DNA of 12,184 bases, from NCBI GenBank assembly GCA_013151875.1, contig JAADHL010000306.1:1-12184 (forward strand), given 5' to 3'. Of the stretch, positions 5,333-12,120 are shown piece by piece. The stretch is from Deltaproteobacteria bacterium (GTDB lineage: Bacteria; Myxococcota_A; UBA9042; DTJE01). The notes under the pieces are model-generated. The model did not search any database. It had not been told where the DNA came from and worked only from the letters and a program-made list of their open reading frames with translations. Each line of letters opens with the position of its first letter. The first letter of the stretch is position 1. The position numbers and the translations under genes were made by a program.

Positions 5333-7327
5333 ATGGGCGAGGAAGAATTCGGGAAAAGCCCAGGACCTCTCGTCGTAATATCGTTCGTCTCGATAAACGC
5401 CGCCCTTGTCGCGGGCATTCTGCTGGGCCTGGCGGATTGTATCTTCAATTACAAATGGCTGCTGTCCCACAACGACCCAGGCAATGGCCTTGCAATCGTC
5501 GCTATCGTGGTCCTGGCGGACCTGTTTGAAACATTGATCATTGTCGTGGCCGCTCTTGCGTATGTTGGTCTCGTCAGGCTGCTTCTTGGGTGTTTGCCGA
5601 AAAAAATCCGGCATTCTACCGAGCGTTTCGCGGTCTTTGCACCTGTTTCGATCTACCTCCTGTTGCTTGGACTGGCCCTGTTTTCCGGCAAGGGCCTGCA
5701 AAGGATGGGCCTTGTACCCTTCATGCAGATCGGTTTTTGGGCGGCCGGTTCAGCCATTGTCTGGTTCTGGGTATTCAGATTCTGGAATGCAGCCCGGATC
5801 ATGTCGCCCTCCCTTTTGAGGCAGGGGCTGTTCTTCCTCGCGTCTTTCACCGCTGCTTTCGCGGATGCCTTTCTGTACCGCGGCCTGTACATGCGCGTCC
5901 ACCTGCTGATCGGACTGGCCGCCGCCGCGTCCCTGGTCTTCGCCCTCCTGCCTGTCGTACACCACTTTGGTCGACGCGTGGCCTCAATACGTGCGGTTGG
6001 CCTGATCCTGGTTCTGTTGATGCCTGTTGCCGTGGTTGGCAATTTCCTTGTGTCCGGTGACGAGGGCATCCAACACAGTGTCATCGAGGAGTCCACCTTT
6101 GCCAGATACCTGGTCGGCGAGGTATTGCGCCGAAACCGGCCCGTGTCCGAGTTTCCGGCGACCATGGTGTCCAATCACCTCGACTATGAAAGACAAGACC
6201 CCGCAATCGAGGCGTTACGAGGCGCCGGCAGCGCCGAGAGGACACCCGACATATTGCTGGTGACCGTGGAAACCACCCGTTTCGACCACACAACCATGGG
6301 CGGCTATGCCAGGAACACCACGCCTGAGCTGGCAGCCTTTGCGCGGCGGTCCATGCTGTTCACCGCGGCCTATGCGGCCTTTCCCAGCACCGAATACAGC
6401 ATGATCAGCATGATGATCGGTTTGCCGCTGAACCTGTCCTTCAGATTTTCTTCCAGGGGAAATTACTGGGCTTTACCTGAGATGCTGGGCCTCGCAGGCT
6501 ATGAAACGGCGTGCTATTTCTCATTTCGGCGGCACTTCAGACAGACTCCGGGCGCCCTTTACTATTTCGACCACCTTTTCGGATGCGGCGAGATACATGA
6601 AAACTCCCTTCCCGCGGATCTGCTGACGGACAAGCTGTTGTCCCGGGTGAAAGATCGTGGCAGTCGACCACTGTTCATATGGGCGCACTATATCGATCCG
6701 CACATTCCCTACAACAAGCACGCTGAGTTCGATTTCGGCGACAAACCCATGGACCGCTATGATTCGGAGATCGCCTTTACGGATGCAAACCTGGGCAGGC
6801 TTTTGCGGTCAATCGAAAAACAGGAGCGCCCATGGGTAATCATAGTTGCCTCGGACCACGGCGAGGAGTTCGGTGAACACGGTCATGTCGGACATTCCTC
6901 GGCACTTTATGAGCAACAGGAGCACATAATCTTTCTGATGCGTTTTCCGGGAGCGTCGCCCGGCGTTTACTCGGAGCCGGTATGCCTGACCGATGTGATG
7001 CCGACCCTGCTGGGCTATCTGGGCATGGAACCGCCCGCAAGCAGCGTGGGCGGCGATATCCTGGGCCTTGTGTCCAAAAAATTCGTCAGGAACAGTATCG
7101 TGGCCAGCCTGAACAACAAAGTGATGGTCCGGGACCGGCAATACAAGATGATCTGGAACAGCAATACCGGCACCCGGGAGCTATATTCCATGGCCGCGGA
7201 TTCCAGTGAATTCAAGAATCTTGTCGATTACCGGCCTGACGTCGTTGTTCGGATGTTCAAGGAATTACGAGGCTGGCTGGATATTCTAAAGCGAAAGGCG
7301 GCCCTGAACAGACCCAGTCGGCAATGA
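5333..7327 (+). CDS. Membrane-anchored sulfatase/alkaline-phosphatase superfamily protein
   Basis: This is a 664-aa protein with about seven N-terminal hydrophobic segments (roughly 13-35, 52-85, 98-118, 126-150, 160-182, 188-210 and 221-241). A hydrolase/transferase domain of the sulfatase fold follows (about 303-640). Metal-site motifs are DILLVTVETTRFDH (306-319, E313 in place of the usual Asp, as in LTA synthase), AHYIDPHIPY (451-460) and SDHGEEFGEHGHVGH (507-521). The nucleophile region PSTEYSM (351-357) has Ser/Thr and no CxPxR formylglycine motif. This resembles lipoteichoic-acid-synthase-like and phosphoethanolamine-transferase-like enzymes rather than true sulfatases. The catalytic domain probably faces the periplasm and may move or remove a phospho-alcohol head group. 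The gene stands alone, lacks a Shine-Dalgarno, and ends two bases from a convergent gene. Its codon use looks less GC-biased than that of the pnt genes. Substrate unknown. Confidence 0.85.
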   Translation: MGEEEFGKSPGPLVVISFVSINAALVAGILLGLADCIFNYKWLLSHNDPGNGLAIVAIVVLADLFETLIIVVAALAYVGLVRLLLGCLPKKIRHSTERFAVFAPVSIYLLLLGLALFSGKGLQRMGLVPFMQIGFWAAGSAIVWFWVFRFWNAARIMSPSLLRQGLFFLASFTAAFADAFLYRGLYMRVHLLIGLAAAASLVFALLPVVHHFGRRVASIRAVGLILVLLMPVAVVGNFLVSGDEGIQHSVIEESTFARYLVGEVLRRNRPVSEFPATMVSNHLDYERQDPAIEALRGAGSAERTPDILLVTVETTRFDHTTMGGYARNTTPELAAFARRSMLFTAAYAAFPSTEYSMISMMIGLPLNLSFRFSSRGNYWALPEMLGLAGYETACYFSFRRHFRQTPGALYYFDHLFGCGEIHENSLPADLLTDKLLSRVKDRGSRPLFIWAHYIDPHIPYNKHAEFDFGDKPMDRYDSEIAFTDANLGRLLRSIEKQERPWVIIVASDHGEEFGEHGHVGHSSALYEQQEHIIFLMRFPGASPGVYSEPVCLTDVMPTLLGYLGMEPPASSVGGDILGLVSKKFVRNSIVASLNNKVMVRDRQYKMIWNSNTGTRELYSMAADSSEFKNLVDYRPDVVVRMFKELRGWLDILKRKAALNRPSRQ

Positions 7328-7329
7328 CG

Positions 7330-7845
7330 TCAACCCGCTTCGAGGTCGAATTCCTTGAAGTCGAACCAATAGCCGAGGCCCTGCACCGCGTCGATCTCGG
7401 CCGCCACGAATGCCTGATGCCCCTCCTCAATCTCCAGGAAACGCGCAAACATCTTGCGGGCGTCGCCCGGCAGCGTGTCCACCATCTTCTGATAAAAGGC
7501 GCTGGTCTCCTCCTCGACCTTGAGGCACTTTTGCAGGGTCTCCAGTGAGGCGCGATGGTCCTGGTTCTGGCCGTCCAGATTGGCCTTCAGCCTGCTGACG
7601 CCCTCCCTGATCTTTTCCGGCGAGGGAAGCGCGGTCTCGAGGGCCTCCGGCGTCACCGTTCCGTTTTTCAACCACTCGGCGCGCCGTTTTTCCAGGTAGT
7701 CGATGTGGAACTTCTCTTCCCGTGCCAGAGTGCCCAGCACCTCCTTCGCGGTGGCGTCCTTTTCCGCGCTTTCCGCCTCGGCATAGACGCCCTGAACCCG
7801 CGTTTCGTACTCGATCGCCGTGTTGATCGCCTCTTCGATGGTCAT
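7330..7845 (-). CDS. Rubrerythrin-like ferritin-family di-iron protein A
   Basis: This 171-aa four-helix protein of the ferritin-like/rubrerythrin superfamily has probable di-iron ligands in two repeated helix pairs. The first pair is E14 (seven residues before Y21) with E44 and H47 (EEKFHIDYLE); the second is E111 (seven before Y118) with E140 and H143 (EIEEGHQAF). Classic rubrerythrins reduce hydrogen peroxide and carry a C-terminal rubredoxin domain. This protein has none and ends at YWFDFKEFDLEAG, so electrons must come from a separate donor, most simply the rubredoxin encoded in the same operon. The ATG at 7845 follows AGGAGG with good spacing. It is the last gene of the operon, 43 bases after the second ferritin-like gene, and its stop is two bases from that of the convergent sulfatase-like gene. 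Peroxide reductase is inferred; iron handling is an alternative. Confidence 0.88.
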   Translation of the reverse strand: MTIEEAINTAIEYETRVQGVYAEAESAEKDATAKEVLGTLAREEKFHIDYLEKRRAEWLKNGTVTPEALETALPSPEKIREGVSRLKANLDGQNQDHRASLETLQKCLKVEEETSAFYQKMVDTLPGDARKMFARFLEIEEGHQAFVAAEIDAVQGLGYWFDFKEFDLEAG

Positions 7846-7888
7846 GTGCTTCCTCCTGGTTGTAGCCTCTCGCCGTGCCCAGCGGGCA

Positions 7889-8422
7889 TCATCCGCCGTC
7901 CGTGCCGCTGCCTTCCACTCCGGCGAACCATGCGGCGGGGTCCGTCAAATAGAGTTTCATGTCCGTCAGGGCCGCGTGATGGCTCCTTTCTTCGGCTATC
8001 ATCGCCTCGACAAACGCCTTTTCAACAGGGTCGGCGGCCGCGGGCAACTGCTCGCTATAGAATTTCACAGCCTGGCTTTCAAACCCGATCCCCACCTCGA
8101 CCGCCTCCAGGTCGCTGGAGTCGGCCCGTACGTTCGAGCCGTGTTTTTCCGCGATCGCCCTGAACATCAAGGCCAGGTCCCCATGCTCCACGCGGAACTC
8201 CTTCCACTCGTTGCTCCACGCGCCGCCGCCCTCCATGCCCGCGTAGATGGCCTTGATCCTCTTTACGTGCAGGACCTCGTCTTTCATGAGGGTGCTAAAG
8301 ACCTCCCGCGCCGTCTCTTCCTTGCACTCGTCCGCTGCCTTCCTGTAGAACTCGAACCCTTTCTCTTCCATCTGCAGCGCCGTATTCAGCATGTTCAGCG
8401 CCCTTTCGTTTGTTTCCGGCAT
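7889..8422 (-). CDS. Rubrerythrin-like ferritin-family di-iron protein B
   Basis: This is a second ferritin-like protein, 177 aa, clearly diverged from its neighbour but with the same ligand plan. It has E19 with Y26, E49 and H52 (KDEVLHVKRI), then E115 with Y122, and E145 and H148 (IAEERSHHAAL). The middle linker (about 62-100) is longer and contains WSNEWKEF. There is no rubredoxin domain and the tail is short (VEGSGTDGG). The likely role is peroxide or oxygen reduction at a di-iron site with electrons from rubredoxin. The start ATG at 8422 has GAGGGAGG upstream, and the gene begins 15 bases after the flavoprotein stop, so it is co-transcribed with the rubredoxin and reductase genes. Having two paralogues suggests different substrates or a heteromeric assembly, but the sequence does not show which. 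Confidence 0.88.
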   Translation of the reverse strand: MPETNERALNMLNTALQMEEKGFEFYRKAADECKEETAREVFSTLMKDEVLHVKRIKAIYAGMEGGGAWSNEWKEFRVEHGDLALMFRAIAEKHGSNVRADSSDLEAVEVGIGFESQAVKFYSEQLPAAADPVEKAFVEAMIAEERSHHAALTDMKLYLTDPAAWFAGVEGSGTDGG

Positions 8423-8437
8423 GTGAGCCTCCCTCTT

Positions 8438-9604
8438 TCACCCCTTTTCAGGGTACGGTTTTCCCTCGCCTACGGCCGCGATGATCCGGCGGCGCTCCTT
8501 GATGTCCCCGACCAGTACGGCCCCCTTGAGCCTGCCTTTTTCGTCCCTGGTCAACCTGCGATACACATGGCCGCTTTGCAGTGTCTCCGTGTCACCCGTG
8601 TTCTCCGGGTCTATATCGCCGATCGAGAATACAGCTACTCCGGCAATCTTCAAGGTGTTCAGCGGGATCGTGCCTTCGTAGCTTGCTTTTTCGCCCGCCA
8701 TCACGGCCCCGGCAATGCGCCCCTGCGCCTCCGACGCGGGCCAGATGCCATAGACCCGACCCCTGTGCTGCGCGCAGTCGCCGGCCGCGAACACGCCGTG
8801 AGCCGATGTTGTGAGACGGTCGTCAACCTTGATGCCCCTGTCCACCTCGATCCCCGAATCCCTGGCCGGTCCGACCTCGGGCCTGATCCCCGCGGCAACA
8901 AGGACGAGAGAGGCGGAAAGGCTCTCACCTCCGGCCAGTTCGACCGACTCGACCCGTCCCCGTCCCTCGATGGACCCGACCTTCGCGTCTATCCGGAAGT
9001 GCAGACCCATGCCCTCCAGGATGCCCTGTACAACGCCCCCTCCCTTGGGGTCCACCTGGCGAGGCAGCAGCCACCGGGACACGTCCACGACGGTTACATC
9101 CAGTCCCGAGTTCACCAGGCTGACAGCGGCCTCCAGGCCCAGAAGCCCTCCGCCGATTACCACCGCCGCGCGGGCATCCGCGGCCAGCGACTTGATTTTC
9201 AAGGCGTCGTCGATGGTTCTGAGCGTGCGCACGCCGGGCAGGTCCGAGCCGGGAAACGGCGGCATGAACGGCCTGGCCCCGACAGCCAGCAGCAACCGGT
9301 CATATTGAACCCTCGCGCCGTCCGACAGGTCCGCAACGGCCGCTTTCGTGTCAAACCCTTCCACGCGGACGCCTGTCCTGAGATCAATCGAATTGTCACG
9401 GTACCATTCGTCCTTTTTCAGGATCAGGCGTTCGACCCCCACGCGACCATCGATCAATTCACCCAGGCGGATACGCGCATAGAAGGGATGGGGCTCCTCG
9501 CCGACCACCATGATGCGACCGTCCGGATCGCGCGCGCGGATCGCGGCCGCGGCCTCTATCCCGGCGACCCCCGCCCCTGCAATGACGTAGTCGGTTTTCG
9601 ACAC
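8438..9604 (-). CDS. NADH:rubredoxin-reductase-like FAD flavoprotein
   Basis: This 388-aa two-dinucleotide-binding-domain flavoprotein belongs to the pyridine-nucleotide-disulfide oxidoreductase superfamily. FAD binds through GAGVAG (10-15) and the VFAAGDCAQH segment (271-280). The second Rossmann motif GGGLLG (151-156) ends its next strand in VTVVD with an acidic D174, which favours NADH over NADPH. PFYARIRLGELI (40-51) is the counterpart of the FAD-contacting segment of rubredoxin and nitrite reductase-type flavoproteins. No redox-active CxxxxC pair is present, consistent with transfer to a one-electron carrier. The GTG at 9604 is preferred: GAGGA lies upstream within the rubredoxin gene, one base separates it from the rubredoxin stop, and residue 1 then falls just before the FAD strand. 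The open frame to 9703 is read-back into rubredoxin. The partner is inferred to be that rubredoxin. Confidence 0.9.
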   Translation of the reverse strand: MSKTDYVIAGAGVAGIEAAAAIRARDPDGRIMVVGEEPHPFYARIRLGELIDGRVGVERLILKKDEWYRDNSIDLRTGVRVEGFDTKAAVADLSDGARVQYDRLLLAVGARPFMPPFPGSDLPGVRTLRTIDDALKIKSLAADARAAVVIGGGLLGLEAAVSLVNSGLDVTVVDVSRWLLPRQVDPKGGGVVQGILEGMGLHFRIDAKVGSIEGRGRVESVELAGGESLSASLVLVAAGIRPEVGPARDSGIEVDRGIKVDDRLTTSAHGVFAAGDCAQHRGRVYGIWPASEAQGRIAGAVMAGEKASYEGTIPLNTLKIAGVAVFSIGDIDPENTGDTETLQSGHVYRRLTRDEKGRLKGAVLVGDIKERRRIIAAVGEGKPYPEKG

Positions 9605-9605
9605 G

Positions 9606-9773
9606 TCAATCCTCGTCCAGGGGCTCGAACATATCCTTCGCCGCCCCGCAGACCGGACAGGACCAATCGTCCGGGAGGTTTTCGAAGGCAGTGCCGGGCG
9701 CAATGCCTCCGTCCGGATCGCCTTTCACCGGGTCGTACACATATCCACAGGTCGGGCACTCGTATTTTTTCAT
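9606..9773 (-). CDS. rub: Rubredoxin
   Basis: This is a 55-aa stand-alone rubredoxin, a one-electron carrier with a single iron bound by four cysteines. The two knuckles are complete: YECPTCGYVYDPVKGD (4-19; C6, C9) and DDWSCPVCGAAKDMFE (35-50; C39, C42). The PDGGIAPGTAFENLP stretch typical of small rubredoxins lies between them. The length and the acidic C-terminus (PLDED) are normal for the family. The ATG at 9773 follows an AGGGGG ribosome binding site, and the stop is one base from the GTG of the reductase gene. It heads the four-gene operon and very likely shuttles electrons from the flavoprotein to the two ferritin-like proteins, which lack their own rubredoxin domains. At 55 codons it falls below a 60-residue length cut-off and is easily missed. 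Confidence 0.97.
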   Translation of the reverse strand: MKKYECPTCGYVYDPVKGDPDGGIAPGTAFENLPDDWSCPVCGAAKDMFEPLDED

Positions 9774-9811
9774 TCTGGACCCCCTGATTTTTTCAAAACA
9801 AGCCGGGCTTC

Positions 9812-9840
9812 ATCATTTCCCACTGTTTCAACCTAGTCAA
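9812..9840 (-). promoter_or_regulatory. Promoter of the rubredoxin operon
   Basis: On the minus strand TTGACT (9840-9835) is followed after exactly 17 bp by AATGAT (9817-9812). This gives five of six and four of six matches to the sigma-70 consensus. Transcription would start near 9805, leaving a leader of about 30 bases before the rubredoxin ATG at 9773. No PerR- or OxyR-like operator was recognised. Confidence 0.5.
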
Positions 9841-9920
9841 GGATGAATGGCGTCGTCCGTTTTTGCCGAAGTTCGCGCACATTCAACCAATTGTAAGAAA
9901 AGGGTTATAAACGCGACTGA

Positions 9921-9950
9921 TTGTAGTAACACTTGATCTCGGTCGATAAT
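9921..9950 (+). promoter_or_regulatory. Possible promoter of the pdh operon
   Basis: GATAAT (9945-9950) is a five-of-six -10 element. The best -35 is the weak TTGTAG (9921-9926), 18 bp upstream. A start near 9957 would give a leader of about 65 bases containing the hairpin at 9974-10001. The weak -35 suggests dependence on an activator, which is inference. Confidence 0.4.
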
Positions 9951-9973
9951 GAAGTTGTGAAACAGCTCATAGG

Positions 9974-10001
9974 GACCGGAGTCGAACCACGACTCCAGGT
10001 C
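9974..10001 (+). promoter_or_regulatory. Strong hairpin in the pdhA leader
   Basis: GGAGTCG (9978-9984) pairs perfectly with CGACTCC (9990-9996) around the loop AACCA. The stem continues with GACC (9974-9977) against GGTC (9998-10001), past one unpaired A, giving 11 base pairs. It ends 20 bases before the pdhA ATG at 10022, just upstream of the AGGGGG/AAGGA ribosome binding site. No T-run follows, so it is not a terminator. It could stabilise the mRNA, bind a protein, or act as a DNA operator. Confidence 0.5.
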
Positions 10002-10021
10002 GCATCCAGGGGGTAAGGACA

Positions 10022-11119
10022 ATGCCGATGGAAACGATTGCCAGCTTCGAAGTGGCGAGGCTGAACATACTTGATGAAAACGGCGACACGGACATCGACC
10101 TGGTTCCGGACCTGAAGCCTGACCGGCTGGTGGCCATGTATCGTTGGATGTTGCTGGCCAGGGAGGCGGACCAGCGCATGCTGAAGATGCAGCGTCAGGG
10201 ACGCATGGGCACGTTCGCGCCCAGCACGGGCCAGGAGGCCGTCAGCGTGGCCGCGGCGATGGCCATGGGTGAAAAGGATTGGTTTACCGGTGCCTTTCGT
10301 GAGCTTGGCGGGCGTCTCGTCAGGGGGGAGCCTCTGGTAAACGTCTTTTTGTATTACAACGGCTACGAAGAGGGAAATCTGCGGCCACAGGGTAGTGCCG
10401 ACCGCCTCCTGCCCGTCAACATCATTGTTGGTTCCCAATGCGTGCAGGCCGCCGGCCTGGGCTACGCTGCCGGATTCAGGGGCGAGGACGCGGCCGTGCT
10501 GACGGTCTTTGGGGACGGCGCCACCAGCGAAGGTGATTTCCACGAGGGCATGAACCTGGCCGCGGTATGGAACGCGCCGGTCGTGTTTTTGTGTCAGAAC
10601 AACCAGTGGGCCATTTCCATCAGGCGGGAAAAGCAGACCAGATCCCAGACCCTGGCCCAGAAGGGCATCGCTTACGGCATGCCGTGCGTTCAGGTGGACG
10701 GGAACGACGCGCTGGCCGTGTACCGCGCAGTCGACGAGGCCCTTGCAAGGGCGCGCTCGGGCGACGGCCCGACATTTATCGAGGCCGTGACCTATCGCCT
10801 CATGATGCACACCACGGCCGACGACCCGACCCGATACCGGACCGAGGAAGAGGCGAAGGAATGGTGGGACAGGGAACCGCTGGTCAGGTTTCGCAGGTTT
10901 CTTGAAAAACAGGGTCTCTGGGACAAAGCCAAGCAGGATGAAATGGACCAGGAGATAAAGGCCGAAGTGGCCGCAGCGGTCGAGGAGTTCGAGGCCCGCG
11001 ACTCGTTCAAGGCGGACGCGCCGTTCGACCACGTGTTCGGGACAGACCACGCGGTCATCCAAGACCAGCGACGGGAGTTCCTGGCCCGCCTGGAGGAGGT
11101 GGACAATGCCCAGGCTTAA
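10022..11119 (+). CDS. pdhA: Pyruvate (2-oxoacid) dehydrogenase E1 component, alpha subunit
   Basis: This 365-aa thiamine-diphosphate E1 alpha subunit decarboxylates the 2-oxoacid and passes the acyl group to lipoyl-E2. The Mg/TPP motif is GDGATSEGDFHEGMN (164-178), with NAPVVFLCQNNQWAIS (184-199) completing it. Other family blocks are QRQGRMGTFAPSTGQEA (57-73), IIVGSQCVQAAGLGYA (134-149), the VQVDGNDALAVY segment and the active-site loop YRLMMHTTADDPTRYR (258-273). The N-terminal extension with LNILDENG resembles the alpha subunits of Gram-positive-type PDH (heterotetrameric E1) rather than the single-chain AceE. Branched-chain 2-oxoacid dehydrogenase is the main alternative, but the PDH-like extension and loop favour pyruvate. 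Two ATGs (10022 and 10028) could serve; the first is spaced eight bases from AGGGGG. The gene overlaps pdhB by 14 bases. Confidence 0.93.
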   Translation: MPMETIASFEVARLNILDENGDTDIDLVPDLKPDRLVAMYRWMLLAREADQRMLKMQRQGRMGTFAPSTGQEAVSVAAAMAMGEKDWFTGAFRELGGRLVRGEPLVNVFLYYNGYEEGNLRPQGSADRLLPVNIIVGSQCVQAAGLGYAAGFRGEDAAVLTVFGDGATSEGDFHEGMNLAAVWNAPVVFLCQNNQWAISIRREKQTRSQTLAQKGIAYGMPCVQVDGNDALAVYRAVDEALARARSGDGPTFIEAVTYRLMMHTTADDPTRYRTEEEAKEWWDREPLVRFRRFLEKQGLWDKAKQDEMDQEIKAEVAAAVEEFEARDSFKADAPFDHVFGTDHAVIQDQRREFLARLEEVDNAQA

Positions 11120-12086
11120 CATGGTACAGGCAATCAACCTGGGTATCGACCAACAGATGGCCAAAGACGACGGCGTTATCGTACTGGGCGAAGACGTGGG
11201 CCTGGACGGCGGCGTGTTCCGCGTGACGGACGGTTTGTTGGAAAAATACGGCTCTGATCGTGTCCTCGATACGCCCCTTGCCGAGTCCGGTATCATCGGG
11301 GCGGCCGTGGGCATGGCCATCGCCGGGCTGAGGCCCGTGTGCGAGATGCAGTTTTCCTGTTTTTCGTACCTAATGATCCCGCAACTCGAGGGCCACGCCG
11401 CACGGTTGCGCTCGCGAACCCATGGTCAGGTTACCGTGCCGCTGGTAGTGCGCATGCCATACGGCGGGGGGGTCAGGGCGATGGAGCACCACTCCGAGAG
11501 CCGCGAGGCGACCTACGCCCACTTGCCCGGCACCAAGGTCGTGATCCCCTCTGGGCCGCGGAACGCCAGGTCCCTGATTGCGGCCGCCATCAGGGACCCC
11601 GATCCGGTTGTATTCATGGAGCCCAAGCACAGCTACCGCGCCTTCAAGGAGGAGGTGCCCGACGAGGAAGAGGTCGCGGAAATCGGCCGGGCTGAGGTCG
11701 TCCGGGAGGGCACTGATCTGACCGTTGTCGGATTCGGCGCGATGATGCGACCGATCCTGAAGGCGACAGCAGAGGTCGACGAGGCGCGGGGCGTATCCAT
11801 CGAGGTGATAGATTTGCTGACCATAGCCCCCATGGACGGCGAAACCGTGTGCGAATCGGTGCGCAGGACGGGCCGATGCGTGGTCGTGCAGGAGGCCCCG
11901 CGTTCGTTCGGCGTGGCGTCCGAGGTTATCGCGGTGATCAACGACAAGGTCCTCATGTACCTGGAGGCGCCGGTCAGGCGGGTCACTGGGTACGACGTGG
12001 TCACGCCCTACTTCGGCAGGGAAAAGGACTACATACCCACCGCCGGCTGGGTCCGGCGCGCAATCGAGGAGACCCTGGATTTCTAG
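11106..12086 (+). CDS. pdhB: Pyruvate (2-oxoacid) dehydrogenase E1 component, beta subunit
   Basis: This 326-aa beta subunit of heterotetrameric E1 shares the TPP site with PdhA. Family blocks are complete: NMVQAINLGIDQQM, VIVLGEDVGLDGGVFRVT (24-41), DTPLAESGIIGAAVGMA (55-71) with the cofactor-activating E60, MPYGGGVRAMEHHSES (117-132), LPGTKVVIPSGP and the C-terminal transketolase domain with VVGFGAMM and VIDLLTIAPMD. Near the C-terminus, VVQEAPRSFGVASEV and YIPTAGWVRRAIEETL are as in typical PdhB. The ATG at 11106 lies inside the end of pdhA, preceded by GGAGGAGG, so translation is coupled and the subunits are made in matching amounts. The E2 gene starts 34 bases downstream. Substrate specificity between pyruvate and branched-chain acids cannot be fixed from sequence alone. 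Confidence 0.95.
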   Translation: MPRLNMVQAINLGIDQQMAKDDGVIVLGEDVGLDGGVFRVTDGLLEKYGSDRVLDTPLAESGIIGAAVGMAIAGLRPVCEMQFSCFSYLMIPQLEGHAARLRSRTHGQVTVPLVVRMPYGGGVRAMEHHSESREATYAHLPGTKVVIPSGPRNARSLIAAAIRDPDPVVFMEPKHSYRAFKEEVPDEEEVAEIGRAEVVREGTDLTVVGFGAMMRPILKATAEVDEARGVSIEVIDLLTIAPMDGETVCESVRRTGRCVVVQEAPRSFGVASEVIAVINDKVLMYLEAPVRRVTGYDVVTPYFGREKDYIPTAGWVRRAIEETLDF

Positions 12087-12120
12087 TCCGGGTTCGAGCC
12101 TGACTGACAGGGAGGTCGAA

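Noticed and set aside
3047..5701. 884-codon open frame on the minus strand, antisense to the pnt operon
   Set aside because: It lies opposite three certain genes, and its translation is a Gly/His/Gln/Arg/Asp-rich low-complexity product with no recognisable domain. Such frames are expected from the strong GC bias at third codon positions.
9605..9703. N-terminal extension of the flavoprotein to an ATG at 9703
   Set aside because: It lies out of frame within the rubredoxin gene and encodes Arg/Ser-rich filler ahead of the FAD-binding strand.
7820..9787. 655-codon plus-strand open frame over the rubredoxin, reductase and ferritin-like genes
   Set aside because: It is antisense to four genes with clear motifs and ribosome binding sites. 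Its product is Arg/Pro-rich and patternless.
9978..9988. tRNA T-arm-like sequence (minus strand GGTTCGACTCC)
   Set aside because: The five bases on either side of the TTCGACT loop do not pair as a T-stem, and no anticodon arm, D arm or acceptor stem can be found next to it. It is part of the pdhA leader hairpin.
9905..11320. 471-codon minus-strand open frame opposite pdhA and pdhB
   Set aside because: It is a shadow of pdhA/pdhB with no domain or credible start. It would also run through the pdh promoter region.
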